Assembly: GCF_947305105.1 (NCBI RefSeq)
Contig: NZ_CAMZCS010000006.1
Location: forward strand, 96,416 to 160,415
Reading direction: 5' to 3'
Length of the DNA: 64,000 nt
From: an uncultured Fibrobacter sp.
GTDB taxonomy: Bacteria > Fibrobacterota > Fibrobacteria > Fibrobacterales > Fibrobacteraceae
Shown here in pieces: positions 1-10,887 of this stretch (its first letter is position 1; each line of letters begins with the position of its first letter). A program made the translations under genes and the position numbers. The notes below the pieces were generated by a model. The model was not told where the DNA came from and did no database searches. It saw only the letters and a list, made by a program, of their open reading frames with translations.

Positions 1-1021
1 GAATTTCAGTTTCGGCCCCAATTCGCAAACCGAAAAGGGGGCCAAGATTTGCCATGAACTTTTCCAAGCGAAGATTTTCCTGATTCACAGCAAACTCAGC
101 CCCCACGGTTTCTCCTTCTAGTTCTTTGTGGTGATACTGATTCATGCGTAAAGTTACATCTAACGTATCGCTTATTGCAGACGCAGGCAAATACAATCCG
201 CGAAGCGTGAGATCTCGTTTTAAAAGTTCGATATCCACTCCATTAGGGTGACCGCCGATAAAGCCTCCAGGAATACCATAGTCGCTATTGAACCAGCGAT
301 AAGATGTTCCAAATTTAAAGCGTCCGAGTCCATAAGCTGCACCCACCGCTCCACTACTATTCTTGATTTCGGTGTTGTCAAGTATCCCATCGGGAGTTTC
401 CATATTGCCCATTCGGCGTGCAGAAAGTTCGCCCTTGAGGGACAATTCCTTCACCGACGCATTTGCGCCGACGGCTGTTGCAAAGCCCGGTTGAGCACTT
501 TCAACATAATCGGCGATGTAACCATGGAAAACAGAATCATCGAAGGGAATATCGTTGCGCTCTACTTGTACAACTCCGCCCGCTGCAGAATAACTATGTC
601 GTAAAATATGAGGACCGCGCAACACACGAAGTCGGAGCGCAGTAAGAACTTCCGATGCAACGGCGTGGTCGGGCGACGTGGCGCTCATGTCACCGCAAAA
701 TACACCATCTTCGATCAATTCAACATGGTTTCCCGAAAGTCCCTTGATGACAGGTCGTGCTGCAGCAGGGCCCATTGAACGAATCGCAACGTCGGGCTCG
801 TTCTTGATTGTTTCGGCAATGGTCGTTGCCAAGGAACGATTCAGTTTTTGGTCTTTTAAATCATCGTCTTCGCGGAGTCCTTCCAAAATGGCTTTCGAAG
901 GCAAATCAGCTTGCACTACAGAACTTCCCAAATCCTGTACAGATTCCTGTGCAAAAGAAAGATGAAGGAAGCCTCCCAAAAGGAGGCTCCCCATGGCTAC
1001 CCTCAAAAGGCTAGTCTTCAT
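1..1021 (-). CDS. TonB-dependent receptor, ZnuD-like (N-terminal part, cut by window edge)
   Basis: Outer-membrane receptor that would import a metal or metal chelate using TonB energy. The reading frame opens with a signal peptide (MKTSLLRVAMGSLLLGG, ending near SFAQ). It continues into a plug domain with IKGLSGNHVELIEDG and SATSPDHAV, the pattern typical of zinc receptors such as ZnuD. Only about 340 residues are present; the rest of the barrel lies beyond base 1. Its start overlaps the last 11 bases of the upstream His-rich lipoprotein gene, so the two are probably translated together as the last genes of the zinc operon. Receptor class is clear; zinc as substrate is inferred from the operon and plug motif. 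Confidence 0.85.
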   Translation of the reverse strand, partial: MKTSLLRVAMGSLLLGGFLHLSFAQESVQDLGSSVVQADLPSKAILEGLREDDDLKDQKLNRSLATTIAETIKNEPDVAIRSMGPAAARPVIKGLSGNHVELIEDGVFCGDMSATSPDHAVASEVLTALRLRVLRGPHILRHSYSAAGGVVQVERNDIPFDDSVFHGYIADYVESAQPGFATAVGANASVKELSLKGELSARRMGNMETPDGILDNTEIKNSSGAVGAAYGLGRFKFGTSYRWFNSDYGIPGGFIGGHPNGVDIELLKRDLTLRGLYLPASAISDTLDVTLRMNQYHHKELEGETVGAEFAVNQENLRLEKFMANLGPLFGLRIGAETEI

Positions 1022-1589
1022 GTTCATGCTCGTGGTCGTGATCATGTTCGTGGTCATGGCCTTCGTGATCGTGTTCTTCACCCTCTTCGTCTTCTTGGAA
1101 CGGACATTCTTCTGCCTTAAGCGCCTTATCAACAATTACATTGATTTCGGGAGTACGAGCATCGGCGTGATCATGGTGATTGACCTTGAGAATCAAAGTG
1201 GTCTTACCTTCTTTAACCCCTTTTAGGTGAAATCCCCAACCACCTTCAAATTCAATGTCCAAGATTTTCTCATCACCGACAGTCCAAGCAAGGGAATGTT
1301 CATCGTCTTTGGGGCCCGAAACTTCTTTTTTGTTTCCATCGAGAAATTTGATGTTAATGTGTTCACTCAAACAATTTGCGTTGACATGGAGTTCTTTGTG
1401 GTCGGCGTCAACCTTGCCACGATACACGCTATAAGCCAAGCTCCAATCAGGCCAGTAGAGGTTCCAGCCTTCGGCTTCAAAATGTTCATGTTGATCGGTA
1501 GATGTGCTGTTGTCGTCGCCGCAAGCAACGAAGAATGCACTAAGAACGAAGCCCAAAAAGGCGATAGAAAGGGTTTTAAAAGTTTTCAT
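1011..1589 (-). CDS. His-rich periplasmic lipoprotein, putative zinc binder
   Basis: A 192-residue protein with a lipoprotein signal (LSAFFVACGDD, lipobox Cys near residue 23). The C-terminus is almost entirely His, Glu and Asp (repeats of HDHEHEH). The middle carries further His pairs (HHDHAD). I recognise no enzymatic domain. The location between zinc ABC transporter genes and a TonB receptor, plus the His-rich tail, suggest that it holds or passes zinc in the periplasm. It overlaps the downstream receptor gene by 11 bases. The function is inferred from composition and context only. Confidence 0.75.
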   Translation of the reverse strand: MKTFKTLSIAFLGFVLSAFFVACGDDNSTSTDQHEHFEAEGWNLYWPDWSLAYSVYRGKVDADHKELHVNANCLSEHINIKFLDGNKKEVSGPKDDEHSLAWTVGDEKILDIEFEGGWGFHLKGVKEGKTTLILKVNHHDHADARTPEINVIVDKALKAEECPFQEDEEGEEHDHEGHDHEHDHDHEHEHED

Positions 1590-1738
1590 TTTTCTCTCGT
1601 TTGTTCAGCCATCGCAAAAGACAGCTTTAGAATACAACAATCCTATCCGCAAAAAAGCAAGCGGACAATACGCCCAAAACACCTAGCGAAAAAAACGCAA
1701 GGCAAAAAGCAGGAAGTTGCGATTAAAGTTTTAACAGA

Positions 1739-2005
1739 TTATGTCAAAAGACAAGGCGGAGCACGTGGCCGAGAAAAATGAAAGCGCAGATTTGTCTTGA
1801 AAACGCGTATTTCACTTGCCAATTCACAGACAACCACCAAAAACACAGCGACATTCAAGACATCGTCACCAAAGTCAAGACCATTCTGTACCAGCGCACA
1901 GACCGGGCAATCGTCATGCACATCAAAATCGTCATGATGATGTTGAGCGATAGCCAATAGGCCTGCCACCATCAATGTAACGACTATGGTCCTCAAGAGC
2001 TTCAC
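1739..2005 (-). CDS. Small membrane protein with HHHDD and CPVC motifs
   Basis: An 88-residue protein: an N-terminal hydrophobic segment, then QHHHDD, DDCPVCALV, a second hydrophobic segment and a basic tail. It resembles the other 88-residue protein of this operon at 5148-5414 in length, layout (HH...CxxC...hydrophobic...basic tail) and position in the zinc locus, so I consider them paralogues. A metal-sensing or metal-transferring role is a guess from His and Cys content. No known family is recognised with confidence. Confidence 0.6.
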   Translation of the reverse strand: MKLLRTIVVTLMVAGLLAIAQHHHDDFDVHDDCPVCALVQNGLDFGDDVLNVAVFLVVVCELASEIRVFKTNLRFHFSRPRAPPCLLT

Positions 2006-2037
2006 TTAAAAATTTCCAATCAAAATAACATGTAAAA

Positions 2038-2463
2038 CTATTCGTTCAACAATTTCGCATTGCGGATAATCGGGTAAGACGCCCCGTCCTCTTCTTTCAC
2101 AAAGTCAAAGTCTCCTGTAATTGTAATTACAGAGCCCTCAGCAGGGTATTCCTTCGGATATTTGCGAGGTTTTGAAAGTTCAAAAGCAAGCCCCTGCGAG
2201 CAACAAGCGAGAGCATCTTGGATAACGCAGCCGTAAAAACGCTGTTCTGTCTCTTCGTCAAAATAACTTGAGAAAAAGCCCTTCATCTTGATGTGTTTCC
2301 CGATGAACTTCTTGGGCTCCGTCACCATCTTATAAACCTGCGCATACACCATGGTTCCGCTCATACGAGCGAGATCAATGTCTATTTTTTCAGAAACAGC
2401 ATTCAAATCTTTCGCACAGCAAAAAGTGACTGCAAATAGAATGGAAAGGAATATTCTATACAA
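2038..2463 (-). CDS. Exported protein of zinc ABC operon (OB-like domain)
   Basis: A 141-residue protein with an N-terminal signal peptide (MYRIFLSILFAVTFCCA). The rest contains KFIGKHIKMKGFFSSYF, GCVIQDALACCSQGL and VITITGDFDF, a beta-rich pattern like the small OB-fold proteins found beside metal ABC transporters. The only plausible start is TTG, two bases after the znuB stop; the next Met would remove the signal peptide. It probably helps the zinc system in the periplasm. No catalytic residues are evident. Confidence 0.65.
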   Translation of the reverse strand: MYRIFLSILFAVTFCCAKDLNAVSEKIDIDLARMSGTMVYAQVYKMVTEPKKFIGKHIKMKGFFSSYFDEETEQRFYGCVIQDALACCSQGLAFELSKPRKYPKEYPAEGSVITITGDFDFVKEEDGASYPIIRNAKLLNE

Positions 2464-2464
2464 A

Positions 2465-3316
2465 TCAAGCTTCCCGGCCTTGGATCAGGCTAATTGAATA
2501 AAACAAGCCGAACGTTACAATATCTGCCGCAACAATCGTCGAACCCACGGGAGTCCCCGCAAGGATGGCAATAACGATACCAATCAGCGAGCATACAACC
2601 GAAATCACGGCTGCCGCCATCGTCACCGCACGGAAACTTTTGAACACACGCATTGCAGAGAGCGAAGGGAACACCACCAAAGCCGACACCAGCAAAGCGC
2701 CCACCAGGTTCATGGCAAGCACGATGATGACAGCCACAATCACCGCAATCAATAAATTGAAAACAGTTGTATTGACTCCCGTCGCCTGCGCAAAATTTTC
2801 ATCGAACGTGATAGCGAAAATCTTGTGATAGAACAGCACAAATACAAAAAGTACAATGCAAGAAAGTACCACGCAGAGAATCACCTCTTCTGCACGGAGC
2901 GTGAGGATGGACGTTGAACCGAAAAGAGTCGTACAAACGTCACCCGAAATATTCGCCGACGTAGAAAACACATTCATCAACAAGTAACCGATAGCAAGCG
3001 CCCCCACCGACACCATAGCGACAGCCGCATCCCCCTTGATGCGCGCATTCTTGCCCGTACAGAGCAAAAGTACCGCCACGGCAATTGTCACCGGCAAGAT
3101 GATAAACATGTTATTCGTCACCTTCAGCACAGAAGCGACAGCAAGTGCGCCGAAAGCCACATGCGAAAGCCCGTCGCCGATATAGGAGTAACGCTTGAGA
3201 ACGAGAGTCACGCCCAACAACGACGAACAAAGGGAAACCAGCACACCCACGATAATCGCGTAGCGCACAAAAGGAAATTCCAGGTAGAACGAAAGTTTTT
3301 CTATAAGTTCAGGCAT
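2465..3316 (-). CDS. znuB: Zinc ABC transporter permease ZnuB
   Basis: A 283-residue inner-membrane permease of the ABC-3 family (ZnuB/MntB type) with about eight hydrophobic helices. Family features include GVLVSLCSSLLGVTLVLKRY near the N-terminus, GDGLSHVAFGALA and the C-terminal AGTPVGSTIVAADIV. It pairs with the ATPase and binding protein upstream to move zinc into the cytoplasm; zinc rather than manganese is inferred from the His-rich ZnuA. The 41 bases before the start are low-complexity CACTAACCAC repeats and hold no Shine-Dalgarno sequence. Confidence 0.92.
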   Translation of the reverse strand: MPELIEKLSFYLEFPFVRYAIIVGVLVSLCSSLLGVTLVLKRYSYIGDGLSHVAFGALAVASVLKVTNNMFIILPVTIAVAVLLLCTGKNARIKGDAAVAMVSVGALAIGYLLMNVFSTSANISGDVCTTLFGSTSILTLRAEEVILCVVLSCIVLFVFVLFYHKIFAITFDENFAQATGVNTTVFNLLIAVIVAVIIVLAMNLVGALLVSALVVFPSLSAMRVFKSFRAVTMAAAVISVVCSLIGIVIAILAGTPVGSTIVAADIVTFGLFYSISLIQGREA

Positions 3317-3319
3317 GAA

Positions 3320-3350
3320 ATTGTGGTTAGTGGTTGGTGGTTAGTGGTTA
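3320..3350 (-). repeat. CACTAACCAC low-complexity repeat before znuB
   Basis: On the gene strand the znuC-znuB gap reads CCCTAACCACTAACCACC and continues in the same fashion up to the znuB ATG. The same motif, in the same orientation relative to the gene, lies before bioD (47769-47799) and tsaB (57376-57431). Confidence 0.7.
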
Positions 3351-3357
3351 GGGTTGA

Positions 3358-4023
3358 TTACTTTCCTTTGACGGAGATTGTGTTGAAATCCATCACACGG
3401 GAGGCATCCCCTAGAGCTGTATCCACATCATGGGTTACCATGACGACGGTCATACCCTTCTGATGCAGGTCCTTGATAATGCGGTACATCGTCTCGGCAG
3501 ATTCTGGGTCAAGGCCTGTCACCGGTTCATCAAGCAAAAGCAGGCGCTCGGCGGCGCAGAGGGCACGAGCCAAGAGCACGCGCTGCTTCTGCCCTCCCGA
3601 AAGCTCGCGGAAGCAAGACTTCGCGAGGCTTTCGGTCCGGGTAAGCGCCATGGCCTCCATGGCGGCTTCCCGGTGCGCCGCCCTGTAGAATGGCAACAAT
3701 CGATGCTTTCCCTGGAAAGCCGACAACACGATTTCTTCGACCGAAGCCGGGAAATCCTTCTGAACAAGCGTCATCTGCGGCAAGTAACCAATTTGACTAC
3801 GGCGCAAGCCGTCGCAAAGTTCAATGCTACCCGATTTCGGCTTAAGCAGACCCGCAAGCCCCCGCAAAAAAGTCGTCTTCCCGGAACCGTTGCGACCCAC
3901 GATACACAGGTAATCACCTACGTTCACATCGTAGTCCAGGTCGCGAACAAGATCCTTGCTCCCGTAACCGAGAGTCAACTGGCGACACTTGAGCAACTTA
4001 TTTTGTCCATCTTCACCAATCAT
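3358..4023 (-). CDS. znuC: Zinc ABC transporter ATP-binding protein ZnuC
   Basis: A 221-residue ABC ATPase. Walker A GRNGSGKTT is near residue 43, the signature LSGGQKQR near 140, Walker B LLLLDEP near 160, and the H-loop VTHDVD near 198. It powers the ZnuB permease. It lies between znuA (35-base gap) and znuB in a single leftward operon. The gap before it has no clear Shine-Dalgarno sequence but carries an imperfect inverted repeat (TTAAT...ATTAA). Length and motifs are complete. Confidence 0.93.
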   Translation of the reverse strand: MIGEDGQNKLLKCRQLTLGYGSKDLVRDLDYDVNVGDYLCIVGRNGSGKTTFLRGLAGLLKPKSGSIELCDGLRRSQIGYLPQMTLVQKDFPASVEEIVLSAFQGKHRLLPFYRAAHREAAMEAMALTRTESLAKSCFRELSGGQKQRVLLARALCAAERLLLLDEPVTGLDPESAETMYRIIKDLHQKGMTVVMVTHDVDTALGDASRVMDFNTISVKGK

Positions 4024-4058
4024 TAGCCATTCTTCGTTTTTAATGGTTCACTATTAAT

Positions 4059-5081
4059 TTATTTAATCGCTTTCTTCAGAACTTCGAGATTTGACAGCAT
4101 CATCGAAAGGTAGTCCATGCCGGATTTTATCTGTTCATCCGTCACCGACTGCATTGAGTTCAGCGTCAGCACCTGGGCATTCTTCGATTTCTTACTCGCC
4201 TCAAGGATAGCCTGTGCAATTTTGCCATTACTTCCGTCAATCTTGAAGATTGCAGGCAACGATAACGAATCCATCTTCCCCGCAAGGAACGCGACCGTTT
4301 CAAAGCTCGCCTCGCTCTCGGCGGAACAGCCAACAAACGCGGCATAATACTTAATGCCATAATCATCCACCAAATAACGAAACGGAAAACGGTCGCCAAA
4401 CAAAACAGTCTTGCCTTCGGCCCCCGAAATGGCGGCAGCAAAGTTTCCATCCAGTTCCTGAAGTTTCGCAACATAAGCAGAAGCATTCGCCTTGTAGGTC
4501 GCAGCATTTGCAGCATCCACCTTCGCAAGCGATTCAGCAAGAGCATTCACCAGAATTTCGGCGTTCTTCAGCGAGAGCCAGATATGCTCATCGTTTTCCG
4601 CCTCCTCAGCGTGCTCTTCGCCATGTTCGTGGTGGTGTTCCTCGGCGTGCTCTTCACCATGCTCGTGTTCCTCTTCGGCCTGCATGCCTTCCACGACTTC
4701 TTCTTCCTTGACGCGGTCACCCAGAGCCTGCATCAAGTTCAACTGCACGCGGCCAGCCTTCGGGGTTGCCTCAAGGGCCTTCTTGATCCATTCGTCGGAT
4801 TCCCCACCCACATACACAACCATGTCGGTACTTGCGATGGAGGCAATATCTTGTGCCGAAGGCTTGTAGCTGTGCAAATCCGTGCCGTTCTTGATAAGCA
4901 ACTTAAGGTCTACCGCACCCAAACGGTCTCCCAGGACATTTTTCAACCAATCGTACTGCGGATAAATTGTCGCTACGATGGATACCTTTTTATTTTCAGA
5001 ATCCTTCTTTCCAGATTCCAAACCGCAACCAACGAGCAGGAGTACTGCCGCTAGAGCTGCAAAAAATGCAAACTTTTTCAT
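4059..5081 (-). CDS. znuA: Zinc ABC transporter substrate-binding lipoprotein ZnuA
   Basis: A 340-residue binding protein of the metal cluster A-I family. It has a lipoprotein signal (AAVLLLVGCGLES), the core ATIYPQYDWLKNVLGD, and a long acidic His-rich loop at about residues 135-165 (runs of HEHGEEHAEEHHH) followed by DEHIWLS. Such a His loop is typical of zinc-specific ZnuA. It captures zinc in the periplasm and delivers it to ZnuB. It follows the 88-residue membrane protein after 66 bases and starts the znuA-znuC-znuB order. Confidence 0.93.
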   Translation of the reverse strand: MKKFAFFAALAAVLLLVGCGLESGKKDSENKKVSIVATIYPQYDWLKNVLGDRLGAVDLKLLIKNGTDLHSYKPSAQDIASIASTDMVVYVGGESDEWIKKALEATPKAGRVQLNLMQALGDRVKEEEVVEGMQAEEEHEHGEEHAEEHHHEHGEEHAEEAENDEHIWLSLKNAEILVNALAESLAKVDAANAATYKANASAYVAKLQELDGNFAAAISGAEGKTVLFGDRFPFRYLVDDYGIKYYAAFVGCSAESEASFETVAFLAGKMDSLSLPAIFKIDGSNGKIAQAILEASKKSKNAQVLTLNSMQSVTDEQIKSGMDYLSMMLSNLEVLKKAIK

Positions 5082-5147
5082 TTAAAATCCTTCGCCCATC
5101 GGGGCGTCTGTTGAATTAACCACACCCAAGTTTCCCGCCGAAACGGA

Positions 5148-5414
5148 TCAATTTAACAGAAGGACTTTTTGCGAGACAAGGGTCACCGGCCGAGAAGCCA
5201 CCGACTTAAAACAAACCAGCCTAAAGAAGAAAAAATGAATCAGAACTACGAACGGTGCCACAACCATTTCTAGGCACATGGAAATCAATTCCAAACACCG
5301 GTGGATATGATGGCAGACATGGCAATGTTCGCCATGACAATGGTGCTCCAAATGGCGAGACACATAGAGCGACGCCAAAACGACCAGCAACTTATTGAAC
5401 AAGGCGTTAACCAT
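5148..5414 (-). CDS. Small membrane protein with HHCxGEHCxVC motif, Zur-operon member
   Basis: An 88-residue protein translated from an ATG that overlaps the last eight bases of the fur-family gene. It has a short N-terminal hydrophobic stretch, the metal-binding-looking motif EHHCHGEHCHVCHHIHRC (residues ~22-39), a second hydrophobic segment (VVAPFVVLIHFFFF) and a basic tail. Proteins with HHC...GxxCxVC are common in Firmicutes zinc loci but have no established function that I can name. It is a likely paralogue of the 1739-2005 product. Confidence 0.65.
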   Translation of the reverse strand: MVNALFNKLLVVLASLYVSRHLEHHCHGEHCHVCHHIHRCLELISMCLEMVVAPFVVLIHFFFFRLVCFKSVASRPVTLVSQKVLLLN

Positions 5415-5847
5415 GACGCCTCCGCGAACAACCAGCACAACGGCCGAGCAACACAGATTGCTTCTGATCCAATTCAAATCCGCTGCGTTGGACAGAAAGT
5501 TGCAGCACCTTGAGCGCAGGGCCTTCGAGGTGGAAGAACTTACCACATTCCTTGCAAACCAAGTGCATTTTTTCTTCGCAGCGACCCGGACCCGTATAAC
5601 GGTACTGCAATTCATTATTTTCAGCAGCACCGACAATCTGAATCATCCCCGCCTTTTCGAGACGGGACAGGTTCCTATATATGGTGCTGAGCGAAACCTC
5701 GGACAAACTTTTGGCAATTTCAGAGGCCATAAAAATCCGGTCGGGATTTTCGGCCATGAAATCCATAATCATCTGTCGTGTTTGCGTCTTGTATTCCATA
5801 GTCAGTTGTCGATTTCGCTGCAATTCGTCATCAAAACGAATTTGCAT
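5407..5847 (-). CDS. Fur-family regulator, probably Zur
   Basis: A metal-responsive repressor: winged helix (MASEIAKSLSEVSLSTIYRNLSRLEKAGMI) and C-terminal dimer domain with zinc-binding CKECGKFFHLEG and CAGC. It heads the zinc operon, so zinc is the likely co-repressor. Start choice: an upstream TTG at 5892 is unusable because it forms part of the -35 box. ATG 5847 lies just downstream of the predicted transcript start, and ATG 5799 (MEYKTQTRQ) is an alternative giving a more typical 130-residue protein. A palindrome centred on its -10 box suggests autoregulation. Confidence 0.85.
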   Translation of the reverse strand: MQIRFDDELQRNRQLTMEYKTQTRQMIMDFMAENPDRIFMASEIAKSLSEVSLSTIYRNLSRLEKAGMIQIVGAAENNELQYRYTGPGRCEEKMHLVCKECGKFFHLEGPALKVLQLSVQRSGFELDQKQSVLLGRCAGCSRRRHG

Positions 5848-5892
5848 CTCATTCGCAAATTCAAATATAGTCAATTTGCGAATGATTGTCAA
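5838..5892 (-). promoter_or_regulatory. fur/zur promoter with two overlapping palindromic operators
   Basis: Reading leftwards: TTGACA (5892-5887), a 17-base spacer, then TATATT (5869-5864) followed by TG. A perfect 12-bp inverted repeat, CATTCGCAAATT/AATTTGCGAATG (5850-5884), is centred on the -10 box. A second one, GAATTTGC/GCAAATTC (5838-5862), overlaps it downstream. They are the obvious binding sites for the regulator encoded just below. Confidence 0.8.
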
Positions 5893-6227
5893 ATTCGGGA
5901 CAGAACAGCATTAGACGGTTTTACATTTTATGTAAACCAATTGCGCTTTTAGAAAGAAAATGTAAAAGAATTGTCGTTTTTAAGCAAAAATACGCAAAAT
6001 TTTTCAGATTTTGCATCTTACCAACGGGAGCCCAAATTTCTAGATTTTGGCCTCGATGAAGATATCGGAAACCATCGAAGCACACATGAGCGCAGCCGTT
6101 GCAGCAATCTCGCAACGGAACCAAGCGACCCTTCCTGGTCATCTGATTTTTATTCCTGTTCAAAACGTTTTTAATTGTTCGGCAAAAGCTTTTGGCTTTT
6201 GCCTTTCTTTTTATTCGGAGAAATGCT
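5893..6227. other. Divergent intergenic region between fur and carB
   Basis: About 330 bases without a convincing gene. The left end holds the fur promoter. A short open frame, ATG at about 6056, runs through the hairpin at 6181 and ends inside carB, but has no Shine-Dalgarno sequence and no recognisable content. I could not place a confident carB promoter; TAGATTTTG near 6041 is a weak candidate for its -10. Confidence 0.5.
6181..6215 (+). promoter_or_regulatory. Terminator-like hairpin in carB leader
   Basis: GGCAAAAGC and GCTTTTGCC form a perfect 9-bp stem with a 5-base loop (6181-6203), followed by TTTCTTTTT. It ends 12 bases before the carB start, with the Shine-Dalgarno CGGAG just after it. 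This is the form of an attenuator or of the terminator of a short leader transcript. Confidence 0.5.
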
Positions 6228-9491
<3,264 letters not shown>

Positions 9492-9538
9492 TTTGCTATA
9501 TTATAAATAAGCCGGCGTAAAGCCGACAAGCTCACAAA

Positions 9539-9593
9539 AGAGCCGTTTCCTATATCGTATTGATTTATCGACATAGGAACGGCTCTTTTTTTT
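9539..9593 (+). terminator. Rho-independent terminator of carB
   Basis: AGAGCCGTTTCCTAT and ATAGGAACGGCTCT pair into a long stem around a 19-base loop, followed by eight T. It lies 48 bases after the carB stop. Confidence 0.85.
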
Positions 9594-9642
9594 GTTTAAC
9601 CGAAAAAGGCTCGGATTAAACCTCCCTGCCAAAGGAGTAAAA

Positions 9643-10500
9643 ATGGAAGCGAATCACATCCCGTTCGAACAGCTGCCCATCACGAACCGCTTCATGTTCG
9701 CTTTGGTGTTCAGCCACAAGCACATTGCAAAGCCTTTCCTAGAGGCCCTTCTCGGATTCAAGATTTTTGATTTGCAGGAACCGGAGCCAGAGAAAAGTAC
9801 CGAAAGCAGCCCCTTTAACAAAGGTGTTCGCTACGATGTATTCGTAAAGGAACAGGGGCCCAAAGGCGAAATTACACGTACATTTGACATCGAAATGCAG
9901 ATAGAAGATACTCACGAACTTCCGAAACGGGCCCGATACTATCAAGCACTGTGCGACTCAGAAGCCTTGAACAAAGGCGAATCCTATCGAAACCTCAAGG
10001 AACAATACATCATATTCATCTGCCCCGACGACATTTTCAAGCAAGGCCGAGCTGTTTACAGGTTCATGAATTTGGAAAAAGGTCATTCTGAGCATGAATT
10101 GGGCGACCTGTGCTTCAAAAATTTTTATATATTCAGTAAGTATAAGGATGTTGCCGAGCAGTCGGTTAAGGAATATCTTGAATACTTTGCGACCAACAAG
10201 GCTACGTCCAAGGAAACAAAGGACATTGAACGCCAACGGCAATGGTATCTGTCGGACAACGAAACAAGGAAGCGCTATATGACTTGGCAGCAAGAAATTG
10301 ACGAAGCCGTATATCTAGAGCGCGAACGCGCCAATGCGGCAGAACGCCGCGCCGACGAGGCAGAATCCCGCGCAGACAAAGCGGAGTCCCGTGCCGACGA
10401 GGCGGAGTCCCGTGCCAACGAAGCAAAATCTCGTGCCGACGAAGCAATATCTCGAGCCGAAAAGTATGAGAAAATTCTCAAGGAGCATGGCCTTCTTTAA
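9643..10500 (+). CDS. Rpn family PD-(D/E)XK nuclease / putative transposase with heptad tail
   Basis: 285 residues from ATG 9643, chosen because AAAGGAG lies six bases upstream. The N-terminal ~220 residues match the PD-(D/E)XK nuclease family often annotated as transposase or Rpn (FEQLPITNRFMFALVFS; VRYDVFVKE...FDIEMQ as the catalytic core; QYIIFICPDD). The last ~55 residues are a run of seven-residue units (RADEAES and variants) encoded by 21-bp repeats, predicted to be a coiled coil, ending EKYEKILKEHGLL. Rpn nucleases promote recombination and have been linked to phage defence. The 3' end is duplicated immediately downstream. Confidence 0.85.
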   Translation: MEANHIPFEQLPITNRFMFALVFSHKHIAKPFLEALLGFKIFDLQEPEPEKSTESSPFNKGVRYDVFVKEQGPKGEITRTFDIEMQIEDTHELPKRARYYQALCDSEALNKGESYRNLKEQYIIFICPDDIFKQGRAVYRFMNLEKGHSEHELGDLCFKNFYIFSKYKDVAEQSVKEYLEYFATNKATSKETKDIERQRQWYLSDNETRKRYMTWQQEIDEAVYLERERANAAERRADEAESRADKAESRADEAESRANEAKSRADEAISRAEKYEKILKEHGLL

Positions 10501-10508
10501 TTTTAGAG
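10250..10508 (+). repeat. Copy 1 of duplicated 3' segment of Rpn gene
   Basis: This segment (C-terminal part of the Rpn gene, including its 21-bp heptad repeats) recurs at 10544-10780. The common part before the heptads is nearly identical at DNA level. The copies differ in number and sequence of the 21-bp units; copy 1 has one more unit. Confidence 0.85.
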
Positions 10509-10542
10509 GCTGCTCCTTCTTATCACTCAAAGTCTTGAGTAT

Positions 10543-10773
10543 TTGTCGTACATCGAAACAAGGAAGCGCTATATGACTTGGCAGCAGGAAATTGACGAAG
10601 CCGTATATCTAGAGCGCGAACGCGCCAATGCGGCAGAACGCCGTGCCGACGAAGCAAAACGCCGTGCCGACGAAGCAAAGCGCCGCGCCGACGAAGCAAA
10701 GCGCCGCGCCGACGAAGCAGAATCTCGTGCCGATAGGTATGAAAAGATTCTTAGGGAGCACGGCCTTCTTTAA
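10543..10773 (+). pseudogene. Duplicated C-terminal fragment of Rpn nuclease
   Basis: An open frame of 76 codons beginning at a TTG that matches residues from ETRKRYMTWQQEIDEAV to the end of the preceding Rpn protein. It contains its own set of heptads (RRADEAK three times, then ESRADRYEKILREHGLL). It has no nuclease domain and no Shine-Dalgarno sequence, so I treat it as a non-expressed cassette copy, not a gene. Its heptads are more homogeneous than those of copy 1, suggesting recent repeat expansion or conversion. Confidence 0.75.
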
Positions 10774-10828
10774 TTTTTGCTGGACAATTCCAGCCACCGA
10801 GCCGGAATATCCCTTCAAAATTTTAAAC

Positions 10829-10855
10829 GCAGACTCATCTGAGCCTGCATTTTTT
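10829..10855 (+). terminator. Terminator between Rpn fragment and xylanase gene
   Basis: GCAGACTCA and TGAGCCTGC form a stem with one mismatch and a two-base loop, followed by ATTTTTT. It can serve the rightward genes; the leftward xylanase gene ends just beyond. Confidence 0.6.
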
Positions 10856-10887
10856 CATTCATAACATCTGTCTTTGTCTCTATCGGC

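Noticed and set aside
5848..5892. TTG start of the Fur-family gene at 5892
   Set aside because: The TTG is the first half of the -35 box TTGACA, so it cannot be in the transcript.
10338..10480. 21-bp repeats as a CRISPR or minisatellite outside genes
   Set aside because: They keep the reading frame and encode heptads of a coiled coil.
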